Assembly (NCBI GenBank): GCA_008694505.1
Contig: VZDJ01004378.1
Coordinates: 16,175,645-16,239,644 of the forward strand
Direction of reading: 5' to 3'
Origin: Cyanoderma ruficeps
Taxonomy: Eukaryota; Chordata; Aves; Passeriformes; Timaliidae
DNA: 64,000 bases
The position numbers and the translations under genes were made by a program. Shown here piece by piece: positions 1 through 11,300 of the stretch. The notes under the pieces are model-generated. The model ran no database searches. It had not been told where the DNA came from and worked only from the letters and a program-made list of their open reading frames with translations. Every line of letters starts with the position of its first letter. The stretch's first letter is position 1.

Positions 1-3000
1 ACGAAATTTCCATGGCATGCTGAACTCCATGGAACTGCTGACTCCATGTTCTCCACTGCATGCATGTGCACACAGACACACAAACCATTAAAAATGCAAA
101 CTGCACACTCCAGATTGAAGAATTTCTCAACTTGGCCTCCTTTTGCAAACGCATTACAACACAATCTTCAATACTCCTTGCATGAGACTTCATTTCATCT
201 AATATCCAAGTGAAATTATTTTAACTACCTGATAAATTATTTAAGATGCTGCTTTCCCCTCATTGCTCAAAGTGCAATTCCACACCTTATTTCCCACCCA
301 CTATTCAAGCCCTTCTCTCTGGACAGACATTAATTTTTCTCCAAGTTCTTCTGTGCTGGTCATCACTGTAGCATTTGCTAGCTTAGCAAACAGTAATCTA
401 TTTCCACAGCATATCTGTGAAGGAGAGGTACCATTAACCCCATCTCATAGGTAGAGAACCAGAGTAGAGGGGATTATCATCAAAGGTATGCAAGAATTGA
501 AAGGCTGCAGCCTGAGATGCCTTATGGCTGGATTTTCAGACTACTGAGGCTTATGTAATTTTTGTATATACAAACCAAACCTCCCCTGGCTACAGCAACT
601 GGTGCCAGACATCTGCAAATTCATGCTCTCAAGTGACAAAAATGAGAGATGAGCCCTGACAGGATTTGGTGCAGCCTCTGCCACACCAGCACTACAGCAA
701 AAGTCCTTAATGAAGGACTCTTTAATGAGAGGCCAAATCAAAGTCCTAGAGGCACCCTTAGTTCTGCTGCCTTTTAAATATGGACTATGTGTCCTCAGAA
801 TGCTGATTTGTTTATAATTTCCTGGGTTTCAGAAGGAAACTACAAAACCCTCTGAACAAAATCAGTAGCATTAAGGTGCCTGGGTCATTGGCAGTGTGGT
901 CATCGTGGGCCCTGTACCCAGTCACGGCACAACCCCTGTGCTTTTCTGCTGGAAAACATTAAACAAAATTGCCCAATAATTTCTGTACATACAAGGAGTA
1001 CCACCACATCTGTCTTACAGAAATAGTAACTACAGTAAACAGGTGTGTTTATACTCATAATGATGATTAATGACAGCTCCTGTCATGTCCTGCTAACAAA
1101 ACACAGCAATAATTCAATAAATGTTTATAATCTTGTCAGCAGGGGACTTATATTGTTTCTTTCTTCGTTCCACTAATTGTTTCAAGTTTTCCATTGGAAC
1201 CAAAGGCTGATATTAAAACTGACCCTCAGTAGTTGCTTCTACCTCTGTCTTTAATCTTAGCTCATAAAACCTGATACTTCATTCACTTCACAATATCCAA
1301 GGGGAAAAAATAATCACATAACTACATGTTCATGATGTAAACTGACAAAGCCATGATTAAAACCAAGGACTTACACACCATTTCAGGAAGCAGGAAGCCC
1401 AGATCTCTCTGAATTTTTTGTCTGAATGTGAACATCATATATTCTAGACAAATTAAAATATAAAGGGTGCCAAATTTTCTAAAACACCAAAGTACAAGCA
1501 TATACCAGCAACCACTATAAGAAGAGATGACCAGAAATTTACTCTAGAATGAGTAATTTCTTGAGCAGGGACAATCAGGATCTATAGTTACTCAGTAAAG
1601 AATAGGACTGGAAAGTAAATGAAAGAAAAGTAGCACAGAAATTGCACACTCGTAACTGCTAGCAGAGATAAGTGTTTCCACTTCATGTAAAGAATTATAT
1701 AACTCAGGTCTCATTATTTCAGTGCCTTCAAATAAATAAGCTGTTTTCCTTCAAGCAATGTTTTACTGTCCATGCTCTGTGCTGCTCCAGGAGGCTAAGG
1801 GCAACTTGTAGAAAGTGCCACAAAGGGTCATTTTACATCCTATTACTAACAAACTTAAAACTGGCTGGTTGCACCACAGTTTTAAGGAAAAAACAAGATT
1901 ATGCTTTTGTGGCCTGTTTCACAAGTAATGAAAATGTTTCACCAAAACCAGCACGGCAAGAAGGGATGCATTGCTCCAGTCCTGCAGGGAGCCCCAAAGC
2001 CTGGTGTTTAGGCACCACACTAACAGACCGTGTTGCTGGGTATCACGCTACTGCAGCACAAGTAACAACTCCAATTTAACATATTTTAATTACATAAACA
2101 AGACAATGCAGCTAAAGCCACTATTCAAACAGGCTAAACATCTACAAACACAAGCCTAATCCCAAGACTTACATGTTTTAACTAATACAAAACAGAAAAG
2201 AGTAAAATAAGATTTTAATATATGCGTATTTCTTATGGGCTTAGAAAACATAAATAATTTCATGGGAGGCTGAAGAGCTACTAACCGTCTTCTTTTATTA
2301 TCTACTCCTACTAGCCTGCTTGTCTATAAAATGAGGATGGTACGTAATTCTTCTCTTCTACCTGGGTTCCACTGGAAAGAACACTTGCACTAGCAACCAT
2401 GATGAGCAAGATGGTACATAAATGGGAACATCTCCAAAAAACACACATACCTCACCAGAAGTCAAGTGATTCTCTGCAAGAGGATGGTTGTCATGAAATA
2501 TAAAACTGCACTAGATCCAATGACCAATTTAAAAAAAAAAACAAACAAAACATTTTTTTAACAATTTTCACACCTATGTCTGTTGAAGAAGATGAAAAAG
2601 CAAAAGAAACAGCATGCGGGTAGACTTCTATCTAACAACTGCCTGAATTTTATCCAAAATGGAAAACAGTGCAATGGTCATATCAGAAGTCAGCAGTGGA
2701 AGAAAAGAAAGCATCACTTGCTACTGCTTTTGTTTCATTCAGAAACCCCTGAATGCGGATATCGGCACCACCTGTCCCAGTAATAAAGCTCAAATACAGC
2801 AGTTTCCTTTATCACTGTGCCTGGCTTGCAAACTGACACAGGATGGTAGCCCTGTGATGACAGTCTGTCTGCACATGGGCATCACACCCATGATGAACTG
2901 GAGGGGCTATCCAGATCTCAGGAAGAAAGCGGCTTACAGAAAATAGAAATACTCAAGAACCGTAGTGCATTAATGAAAATCTCCAGATTCCAACAACCAT

Positions 3001-6000
3001 AAAACAGTTATTAAGACAAATGAAATTAGAAGTTTTAACAAATTATTTTTTAAAAAATATTATTTTCATTGTGTTTACAAAGTCTGCCATATCTTCTGCT
3101 CAGGTTATCAAGCCTTTTTTTCTTGTAGGCTTCAACAAATACTTTAGTTTCTATGAAAGCTGAGATTTTACTGTACTGACATGACATGATCTGTGATAGA
3201 TGAAGAACAACCCCCACACACATGCACATTCAGTGAAACTAAAAACTAGCAATACACAATCGTTGTAAGATGAAAAGCAGTTGTCCTGCATTCCTCATCC
3301 TCAGGATCAGTTAATATCTCTGCAACATGAGCAAGAGATACTCAATTCCCTTGTCACCACATGACTCCTAAAATCATTAACTCTTCTGCAACCCCAATCA
3401 AATCTGTGAGATTGCTGCAAAGAAGAGCTATTTGTACCAATTTACAAAATGCAGAAAATCTTGACAACAGTGATGTTGCTAATGACCACAGCACTAGGAA
3501 ACCATAGGCATGTCACTTCCCTTGGTGTTTCGTCTTATATATTTAATACAGCTTTAAAACCACCTCGGGTATGAAATGCAAAAACATTTATTTATAACAT
3601 TTTGGCAGCTATGGTGAGGGAGTTTCTGCACCATAACATTTGTGTTGGGGAATAACACCCAAGCAGAGTTTTTCTGCTGACCTCATCCCAAGAATCACAT
3701 CATATATACAATATCAATTTTAAACAATTCCCAGATTTCAGTCAACGAAGAGGACACTTTCAATTCTGAGTCATATAAAAACTTTGGTTTTTCCTTTTCT
3801 ACCTTATTTTCTAGGCTAGGAGTCAAATACCTTATTTTCACTTTCCAGTCATGACACAGGGAGGGAGAAGGGTAAATTAATGAAAAGATCATCACATGTA
3901 TTTGTACATCAAATGTATAATTTGATGAGGTTGATGGTCCTAAACTAAGGAACCAGATGATTCTCACACTGAAATTGCAACATAATTAATAAACAGCATC
4001 AGAGAGGGAAATGATACATTACTTCATTGCAGATGCAGACTACAGCAGATTACTTTGTCTAACATATCCACGCTCTTGTTACACAATATATACTAGGCCT
4101 TGACAAAGGATAGAAGAAAGTTACTCATTGGACTCTGGTGACTAAATGGGACATTTTAATGCCATGGCTACAATCATAGGACCTTTCAGGTTAGTGGGTG
4201 TTCACTTGCAGAATTCCTATACATTGCTTTTTGTGATCATTACTTAATATTGTCATTGTATCTACATAGAAAGTAAAACCATTATGCCAACAGACTATGC
4301 TGTGAACCATGTTGAGAAGAACATTGTAAGAAGAACAACCACCAATGAGAAAAAAGATCTCTCAGGAGATGGATGACAGACACCAGAAGTAACATAAACA
4401 AGGCAAAATTTAACAAGATGCATTCACCCTCTAGATCCACATGTTTCATGAAACCTGTGAAGTTCCAAATGAGTTGGAAGAAACCCAAATCCTTCTAAGT
4501 ATCTTGAAAAATATAGATTTAGTGCTGAAATTAATTTTAGGGTGTGGGAAGAAGTGTTTGTTTTGGTCAGAGATGGCCAAGTCGGGCTGGGTCCCAAAAC
4601 CACACTCCCACTCAAGACTAGGCTGCAACTCAAAGGTCTTGGCACAACACCCTGACTTCAGCCATAGGATATATGTAATTTCTGGGAGCATTCCAGGAAT
4701 TTCTGCTATACAGCATTCCTGCTGGTTTGCAAACAGTCTTTGTAATAATATAACAAGAGCCTTTTTCATGCAAAGCCTCATTATAAGGAACAGGTTGAAT
4801 GGCAGTGCTGTAATGCTGCTCAAGATAATTATGATGCTTTTTTCAGTTTGATACAGTAAGCACCAACTTGTCTGAGTAGGTTGGGTAACAACTTCATCTC
4901 CCATTATGTTCACACTGCAAAGCCTCACTGAAATGAGTATGATGCCTGCACTACTAATGTCAATATGGGCTTGGGTACCAAAATTATTACTTTCGTTTTT
5001 CTAGCATTACATAGCACAGACAATTCAGAAAGATAGGAGAGCTGGTGTTGCATGTCAAAATAAGGTTATCCATCAACTGAACACAAGTGGATGAAATGTC
5101 CAAGAAAAAACATATCTGCCTCAGGAGCTGGGGTATTTTTTTTTTTTTTACCCAGGGAGCTTTAGGCAGCATTGCACATTCCCTTCATCCAGCTGTGTCC
5201 CAATATCACAGCTAATATGGTTCTCCATGGCAAAGCTTTGGAGGAGGAAAGACAGTATACCAAACAGTGGGAGTGACAATATTCCAATATCCAGGCACAG
5301 CTGGGCTGAGGACAAACTAAAGTCACTTTTTTCCTGTGATTCCCAGAGGCCTATTCTGTTTTTAACTTTGTTGTCTTTGTTTGATCCTGCAGTTATTCTA
5401 ACGCAGTTTCTGCATTTTTCCATTAATTCTGCCTTCCCATACAACACTTTAAGCCATATTACAAATGGGGGAAGAGAGAGAGATAACAAGCTCATAAAAT
5501 GATTGTCTCAGACGATCTTCAAATGTACTGGCTAATTGGATATATAACTCATAAATGATGATGGAGAAGGGACGCCTAACAACACAGAGAAAGGAAACTA
5601 AATCTAAAAAAGCTCCAGCTCCATTCAGTTGAATGAGCAATAAGCATTTGATTTCATTAGCTCTGATATTCTAAAAATCATAACAATTAATACAGTCTTT
5701 CCTTCAAGCACACATTCTTCTAAGCAAACGACTGCAGAAGAAATGGCTATTAAAAGCTCTGCAATTACTCTATAAATTTGTACTGTAAACAGTGTAATAC
5801 CAGACCATAATTAAATTAAATATGAAACATTTCATTGTCCCAAATACATAAAATTGAATTTGAGGACAGTATTTGTAGTAGCACCAGTAGCATCTTTTTA
5901 GATTTTGCACATCGCTTTAAGAAACTACCACATCTAACCAACCACAACACTGACACATAAAGCACATGGAAAGACCAGACAAAAGCACTTGAGGAGGAAT

Positions 6001-7926
6001 TGTGCTTGAGATAGTATCTCTATAAAGACTGCATGGCTCAAACCTCCTGTGACTGTTTGGTTTAAGTAACTGTGAGAAGTACCTAACTCCTTGTGCATCC
6101 AGCTCCATAGGGCTGTGTGCTATTCTGAGTCCAATTCAATCTGAGTACTCGAACACTGTTGTAAACATCACTTCAAAATCTGACACACATTTCATCCAGT
6201 CTGAAATACTTATGACCTCCACTAGCTGACATGTATACTATTCTTTTATTTTCTAAGTAGAGTAAAAGGAAATCTCAATTAGCTCAATCTTAGTGCCATA
6301 TACTAAGTTAAGAATTAATAATTCATTAATTGTCAATCAAGAAATCCTTATTATATTTGACAGTTTTTGGAGGGGCTTTGCTTTCTTCTTTAAAGGACCT
6401 TCAACAACAACAATCAGCTAGGGAAATATTTTGACATACAGCTTTGACATGTTCTTTTGATTTACATATTAAAGCAAGAAAAAGTTACGTGCTTTCACAA
6501 ACATATAATTTTCAAATTTTCAGTGCTTAACAGATTTAACATTTTTAGTTCCTGTGTAGCAGATTTTGTGTAGCAGACTTCTTGGCACTGTTATCCATTA
6601 TGACTGCACTGCCCCCCAAGTAAGTCTTTTCTTTGCGAGAGCTCCCTCTTAACAAAACAGATAAATTATACAGTTTAATATCATCACCATGATAAATTTT
6701 CTTAAAAATAGACAGCAAACAAAATTGTATCAAGAAGAAGCCTGGTGAACAACCAAGCACCCTTCATTAATTGTCTTTTGGAGATAGGCAAGCATGGTCC
6801 ACTGGGAGAAAGCCAGCAAGAACAACTCTTTTGTTTCCTTATTTTCTGGAAGACAGCAGTTCTCTGGTGCTGTAAGCCACAAGTACATTTATCATTCTAT
6901 CTTAAAACAAATGTAACATTATGATTTATTTCAGCAAAGTGGAAATGAAGCAAAAAAGATACCGACAGTCACTCATATAGTACAGAACAACAAAAAAGTG
7001 CATCAAACTTCACCAGCCCAACAAGGCACAGCTTCACTGCAAAGGTCCCAAGCCAGTGGCCGAAACAGCAGAAATGTGCAATTTCTGCTCATTCTGGTGG
7101 TTCTACTGTCAACACCTCACCCTGACAGTGCCACACAAGACCCCAGGCAGGGGCTAAGAGTAGCTTTCCTACTTCCCACCTTCCTTGTGGGTATCTCTGG
7201 GCACATCCTCTCGTCCAGAAGACCCCAGCAGACTGGCAGTTCTGAAGCCTGACAGGCATAGCAGACAACCTCAAAGAAGGCTGCAAGGTCCAGCACACAG
7301 TTCACACAGGGATTTCTGAGTGGGTGGTTTATTTTGGTTTTGGCACAGCTGCTGAGTGCCATCACGTGCATGCCAGCAAAAAAAATCCCCACTTAATTCT
7401 CCAGGAGTGGTCCTGGACCTGCAGGGAGGAACCAGCCCACTCAATTTACTCACTACTGAAAAGACCGGGTCTCAGTAGGGGCTTAGTAAACTGACTCTAC
7501 CTCAATACCAAACATTAATCATCAACTTCAACTTACAAATGAGTGCTTGCTGCCTCTGTAGTGCTTTAAAAATATCCACACAGCCTTCCAAAGGCACTCT
7601 ACAACAGCTACCGCCACCCTACTTGCTTCTCAACACAGTTTTTCAACAAAAGGTTTCCAGCAGCCAGACTGGATTAACTGCATCTGAAATCTCACCAGGG
7701 TCTGCAGACAGACCCTCTTTACTTTGAGAGCTTCTGTGCCACTTCAGAGGCTTTGTATTGTTCATCGGCAGCAGAGCCAGAAAGAGCTCTCAAAGGAACT
7801 GACTTTTAATACACACATGAGGCTTAGGTTCTAGCAAGGGAGGAATATTGCTTGCATTTCTGGAGTTCAAACATCTTAAGAACACAACATTTGTCACAGC
7901 CAAAGGAAAATGAGGTTATGCAAAAC
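1..7926 (-). other. Non-coding DNA, probably part of the first intron of the minus-strand gene
   Basis: The donor at 7932-7927 opens an intron that runs left beyond the window edge. No further exon with convincing splice sites was found here on the minus strand. The open frames in this stretch are short, lie on both strands and have no recognisable motif. A 14-base T run lies at 5136-5149. A cluster of homeodomain-type TAAT motifs next to TGTCAATCA lies at about 6312-6340. No transposon was recognised. Confidence 0.5.
6312..6340. promoter_or_regulatory. Candidate homeodomain/PBX-type binding cluster
   Basis: The stretch contains repeated TAAT/ATTA cores followed by TGTCAATCA at 6331-6339. 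The reverse complement, TGATTGACA, matches the core of the known PBX-PREP/MEIS composite site. It sits about 1.6 kb inside the probable first intron. AT-rich DNA yields such motifs by chance, so this is only a candidate enhancer core. Confidence 0.2.
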
Positions 7927-7932
7927 ACTTAC

Positions 7933-8065
7933 TTCTAAAATGTTCCGAGGCATAATAGTAGACATCCTCATAGCCCTCGTGGTAATCCTCCTCTGGCCGG
8001 TACTTTTTGCCTTTTCTTCTTCTCGACCTTCTTATCTGCTTGACAAAGCCCAAGAAGCGCTCCAT
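7933..8065 (-). CDS. First coding exon (44 codons plus 1 nt) of an unidentified protein-coding gene
   Basis: Read on the minus strand, this exon opens with ATG at 8065-8063 and runs 44 codons plus one base to a consensus donor, GAA|GTAAGT (GTAAGT at 7932-7927). The start is well bounded: an in-frame TGA lies five codons upstream (8080-8078), and the start context has G at -3 and G at +4. Residues 1-11 (MERFLGFVKQI) have hydrophobic residues at 4, 5, 7, 8 and 11. Residues 12-23 are strongly basic (RRSRRRKGKKYR). Residues 24-44 are acidic and tyrosine-rich, with tyrosines at 28, 32, 36, 37 and 38, ending SEHFR. No signal peptide or membrane span is visible. The exon ends in phase 1, so the reading frame must continue in an exon to the left of the window. 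The basic hydrophobic start resembles membrane- or cortex-binding N-termini of scaffold proteins; that is inference. I do not recognise the gene. It could be the sole first coding exon or an alternative one. Confidence 0.72.
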
Positions 8066-8317
8066 CTCCTTCCTCACTCACAGCCCCAGCCGGCAGCCCC
8101 CTTCGCCCGGCTTCACAAAGAGCTGTCCCAGCATGAATCCACCTCAAGCACCGGAGCAAAGCTGCAGCTCCCACCAGCCGCTACCATTAAACAACCCCTC
8201 CCTTATCTCAGCTGTCACTAGGAAGCATGTTGTTTTCCCGTCTTTAAAAAAAAAAAAAAGGGCGGACACATACGCACAGACACACACTGTCAAATCTACT
8301 GACTGGAATATTTCAAC
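8066..8317 (-). other. Probable 5' untranslated leader, with candidate splice acceptor at 8318-8319
   Basis: This is the minus-strand sequence immediately before the ATG at 8065. It is non-coding in the exon's frame because of the TGA at 8080-8078. On the minus strand, a pyrimidine-rich tract of about 25 bases ending TTTGTTTTCAG lies at 8344-8318 and is followed by GTTGAAAT, which is a good 3' splice site. If used, the exon would be 7933-8317 (385 nt), spliced to an untranslated exon further right. If not used, transcription starts somewhere around 8.1-8.5 kb. The part nearest the ATG (about 8030-8200) has more CpG than the surrounding DNA, which fits a promoter-proximal position. A 14-base A run on the plus strand (8246-8259) lies inside the leader. 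No TATA box was found that could fix a start site. Confidence 0.45.
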
Positions 8318-8319
8318 CT

Positions 8320-11300
8320 GAAAACAAATAAAGGAGGAAAGCATTGAAGCAAAAGGAGAATTTCAGGATTTCAAGCTGTTATTAAGCAGCAGAGGACAAA
8401 GTTGAAGAGACCTGCTTGCCAGCAAGGGGAAGCCCAGCACTGAGAGCTCCCTATCCTGTGTCTCTATCATTTGAAGAAGGGCTGGGAGGCGGGGATAGAT
8501 GTTAGTCAATGGACTGAACCATATCTCAAGGCAAAACAGGTTTCCATTTGCCAGTTAAATGCTGCCCTCATATCTACTCAGGCACAGGCTCAGGAGCACG
8601 TTTGATTTCATTCGTTGTAAGAACAGGAAACACGCCGATCCTTTTCTGGCATCTGATACACTGGATGAATAAACAGCAAAGTGGTTTAATCCGTACACAC
8701 AGCCCACTCACTGGCAAGTGTGCGCCCCGAATGTGTTAATTGGAGCAGCAGGGAGAAAGCTCGGCAGCTGTTAAAAAATGACACATATACCCACTGGGCA
8801 TTAGTGTATTCTAATCACTGCTAGATCTAAAAATTAAAAGGCACTCCAGACAGGTCTCCTGCGGAGCTGGCCAGAGTACGCGGCAATAGGCAAACAAAGG
8901 AAGCGACATCACAAGCACACTATTACAATACACATTTCAAATCCCAGCAGAGTTCAAAAAACTTTAAAATTAAGGTGCACCAAATTATCCTTTGCACAGG
9001 GTGAGAGAAGCAAAAAGCCTGAAAAGGCACTGTCTCTCTTCTCTTGCTGCGTGCCTGAAACCCACATGCATTCCCTAAGATAAGGTTGGAATTTCATCCG
9101 TGTTTCTGATGAAGTTTCCCTCCCACACAAAAACAAAAGCAGTGACTGCTCAAATCCTATCACATTGACATCTGCCAGGGTTTTTTTATTGTAATCACAT
9201 TCCTGAAAGACCAGTGAAGTCTCTAGTCCAGCAGGACCTCTCCTGTCTATCGGCACAAGTCAGGGATCAAGCAGTCACCTCAGTCAAACCGACGTGCTCA
9301 ACTTGGTCGCTTGCAACCAGGCTCCCAAGAGATACCATTTTGCCCTTAGGAGCATAAGGAAGTCAGAAAGTCTTCCTCTAAAACAGATTTTACAGGTTCA
9401 TCATCTTGAAAAGGAAGAGCACGCAGAGCAGGGATTATTTTCTGGTGATGCAGACATTTCAGTGAGTCATTTTGCAGAGTAAACCAGGGCACTGTTTTCA
9501 AAAGCATAAAAGAAGAAGTAAAGCAAAAACCAGGATTGTAACTTACAAATTCTGTTTCAAAAGAAGTGTGCAGAGAGTGATCAATATTAAGTTGGGATTT
9601 TCTTGTTTTGAAACATGTGAAAGTTATAAGCGAAGGTCAGCTAGACCTGATACTTGAGGATTCACACACACTGAAAGATGGAACTGGAATTCTTTTGGGC
9701 TTGTTCCAGCTTTCCAGGTATTTTAAAACAGTATTGTGACAAACCCGTACTCATTTTATTGATAAAAGCTCAAAAACCCCTGTATGCTCCTGCCAAGCTC
9801 CCCACAGGAATACAGACTCATCCTCCTTGACCTCACCAGCCCTGCTTTCCTGCTGTGAAAATGCAGCCGCTGTAGCTAGCTGATGAACACCCCCAGGGCA
9901 CCACCAGAACTATTTTTAGTGAAACTTCTATAAGGAGGTTGTGTTTCATTACAAGTCTGTTTTTATCACACAGTTTTCAACTTTCAAATGGTAAAGACCT
10001 TAGAGAAATATCACAGCCATTACCCAAGTTAAACAAGGCAATAAAACTTCACCTGCGGACTTCAGGAAGGCATCACTGTATGTTTTGAAGGTTTCAACTT
10101 GCATCTCTTCTGTGCTCTGCTACCAAGCAGCAAAACATTACTGTTACGAAACATGAAAACCAAAGATGCAGCCTACAGCAGAGGCAGCACTCCCTCTTCT
10201 CAGAGAGGGAAATGTTGGTTTGTTGTCCCTGCTGAGGACTCTCCCCGACAGATGTGGAAAAGGTATTTGTAGGTGTCAGAAACAGTCAAGACAGAAGTCT
10301 TGCCGCCATCACTGCTCCATGAAGTAAAATTATTAAGTTCAATTAAAAATTACAAACCTTTTAAAAAAGAGAAAATGTAAAACTTTCTGGCTTTTAAACT
10401 GTCTTCTAAATGAAAGCTGAAACTGGAATCAGGCAGACACACTTGGCTTTTATTAAGTAAATAAAACCTTTTCCAGTGCCTCTGTTGCTCAACATGCTGC
10501 AGCAGAAGCAGCTTCCCAAGTCCTCAGTACACCCCAGGGAGACCTCGGTCCTTTCCATAACAAGACAAATACAGCAAATAAACAGATAAAGGAGCAACCA
10601 AATGATGTGAAGTAGCAGCACAAGCAGCAGGTGCAGGACATCAACTGCCTGACCACTTTCTAGAGAGAAGCAATGTAAGATTAGGCAAATTTTGAGCTTT
10701 GGAAAGTACATTATTACCTTGTGCAATGGACCTCCCCTTCTCTCTGCTGCTCATGAGGTGCATCACACAGCAATATGGCTGCTACAGGAAAGCAGAAAAA
10801 AATGCACCAAATGGTATTACTGGCCAGTGCTCATGGTGACAGCTCCCACGTATGTTGTGTGTAAAGCATGAAGGGGTTGTGGGGGTGCACAAGCTCTCCT
10901 CAGATAAGCAGAGAGAGTTCAAGGTCTCTCACTTCATGCGCTGCACTCCACTCTATCCCACCACCTACTACTCCCTACAAAGACCAGGCTCCATCTCCTA
11001 CACTAAAGATGCAGAAGCAGGCCTGCAGTTTCTAACACACAAACTGACAATCCTGCCAGCATATAAATCATACACTTATTTCCTTTTACATGAATGCCAA
11101 CAGCAGACACATATAATTTCAGAATTTTTACATCTTTTTTAAAAAAACATAGCTAAGCTTTTGATTGGATTTTCTCTGACCTAAAATACTGTGATATTCG
11201 GGGCAATTTAAAAAGACGGAAATACCTTACCTGAGGACATTGCTGTTATATATTAATATGAGGCAGAGTATTAAGTGCTTTACTATACCAGTAAGACTTC

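Noticed and set aside
4446..4928. 160-codon minus frame overlapped by a 136-codon plus frame
   Set aside because: No motif, no splice or start context, and opposite-strand overlap; treated as chance.
7968..8174. 68-codon minus frame overlapping the called exon
   Set aside because: It reads the same DNA in a different frame. The called frame is preferred for its bounded ATG context and exact consensus donor.
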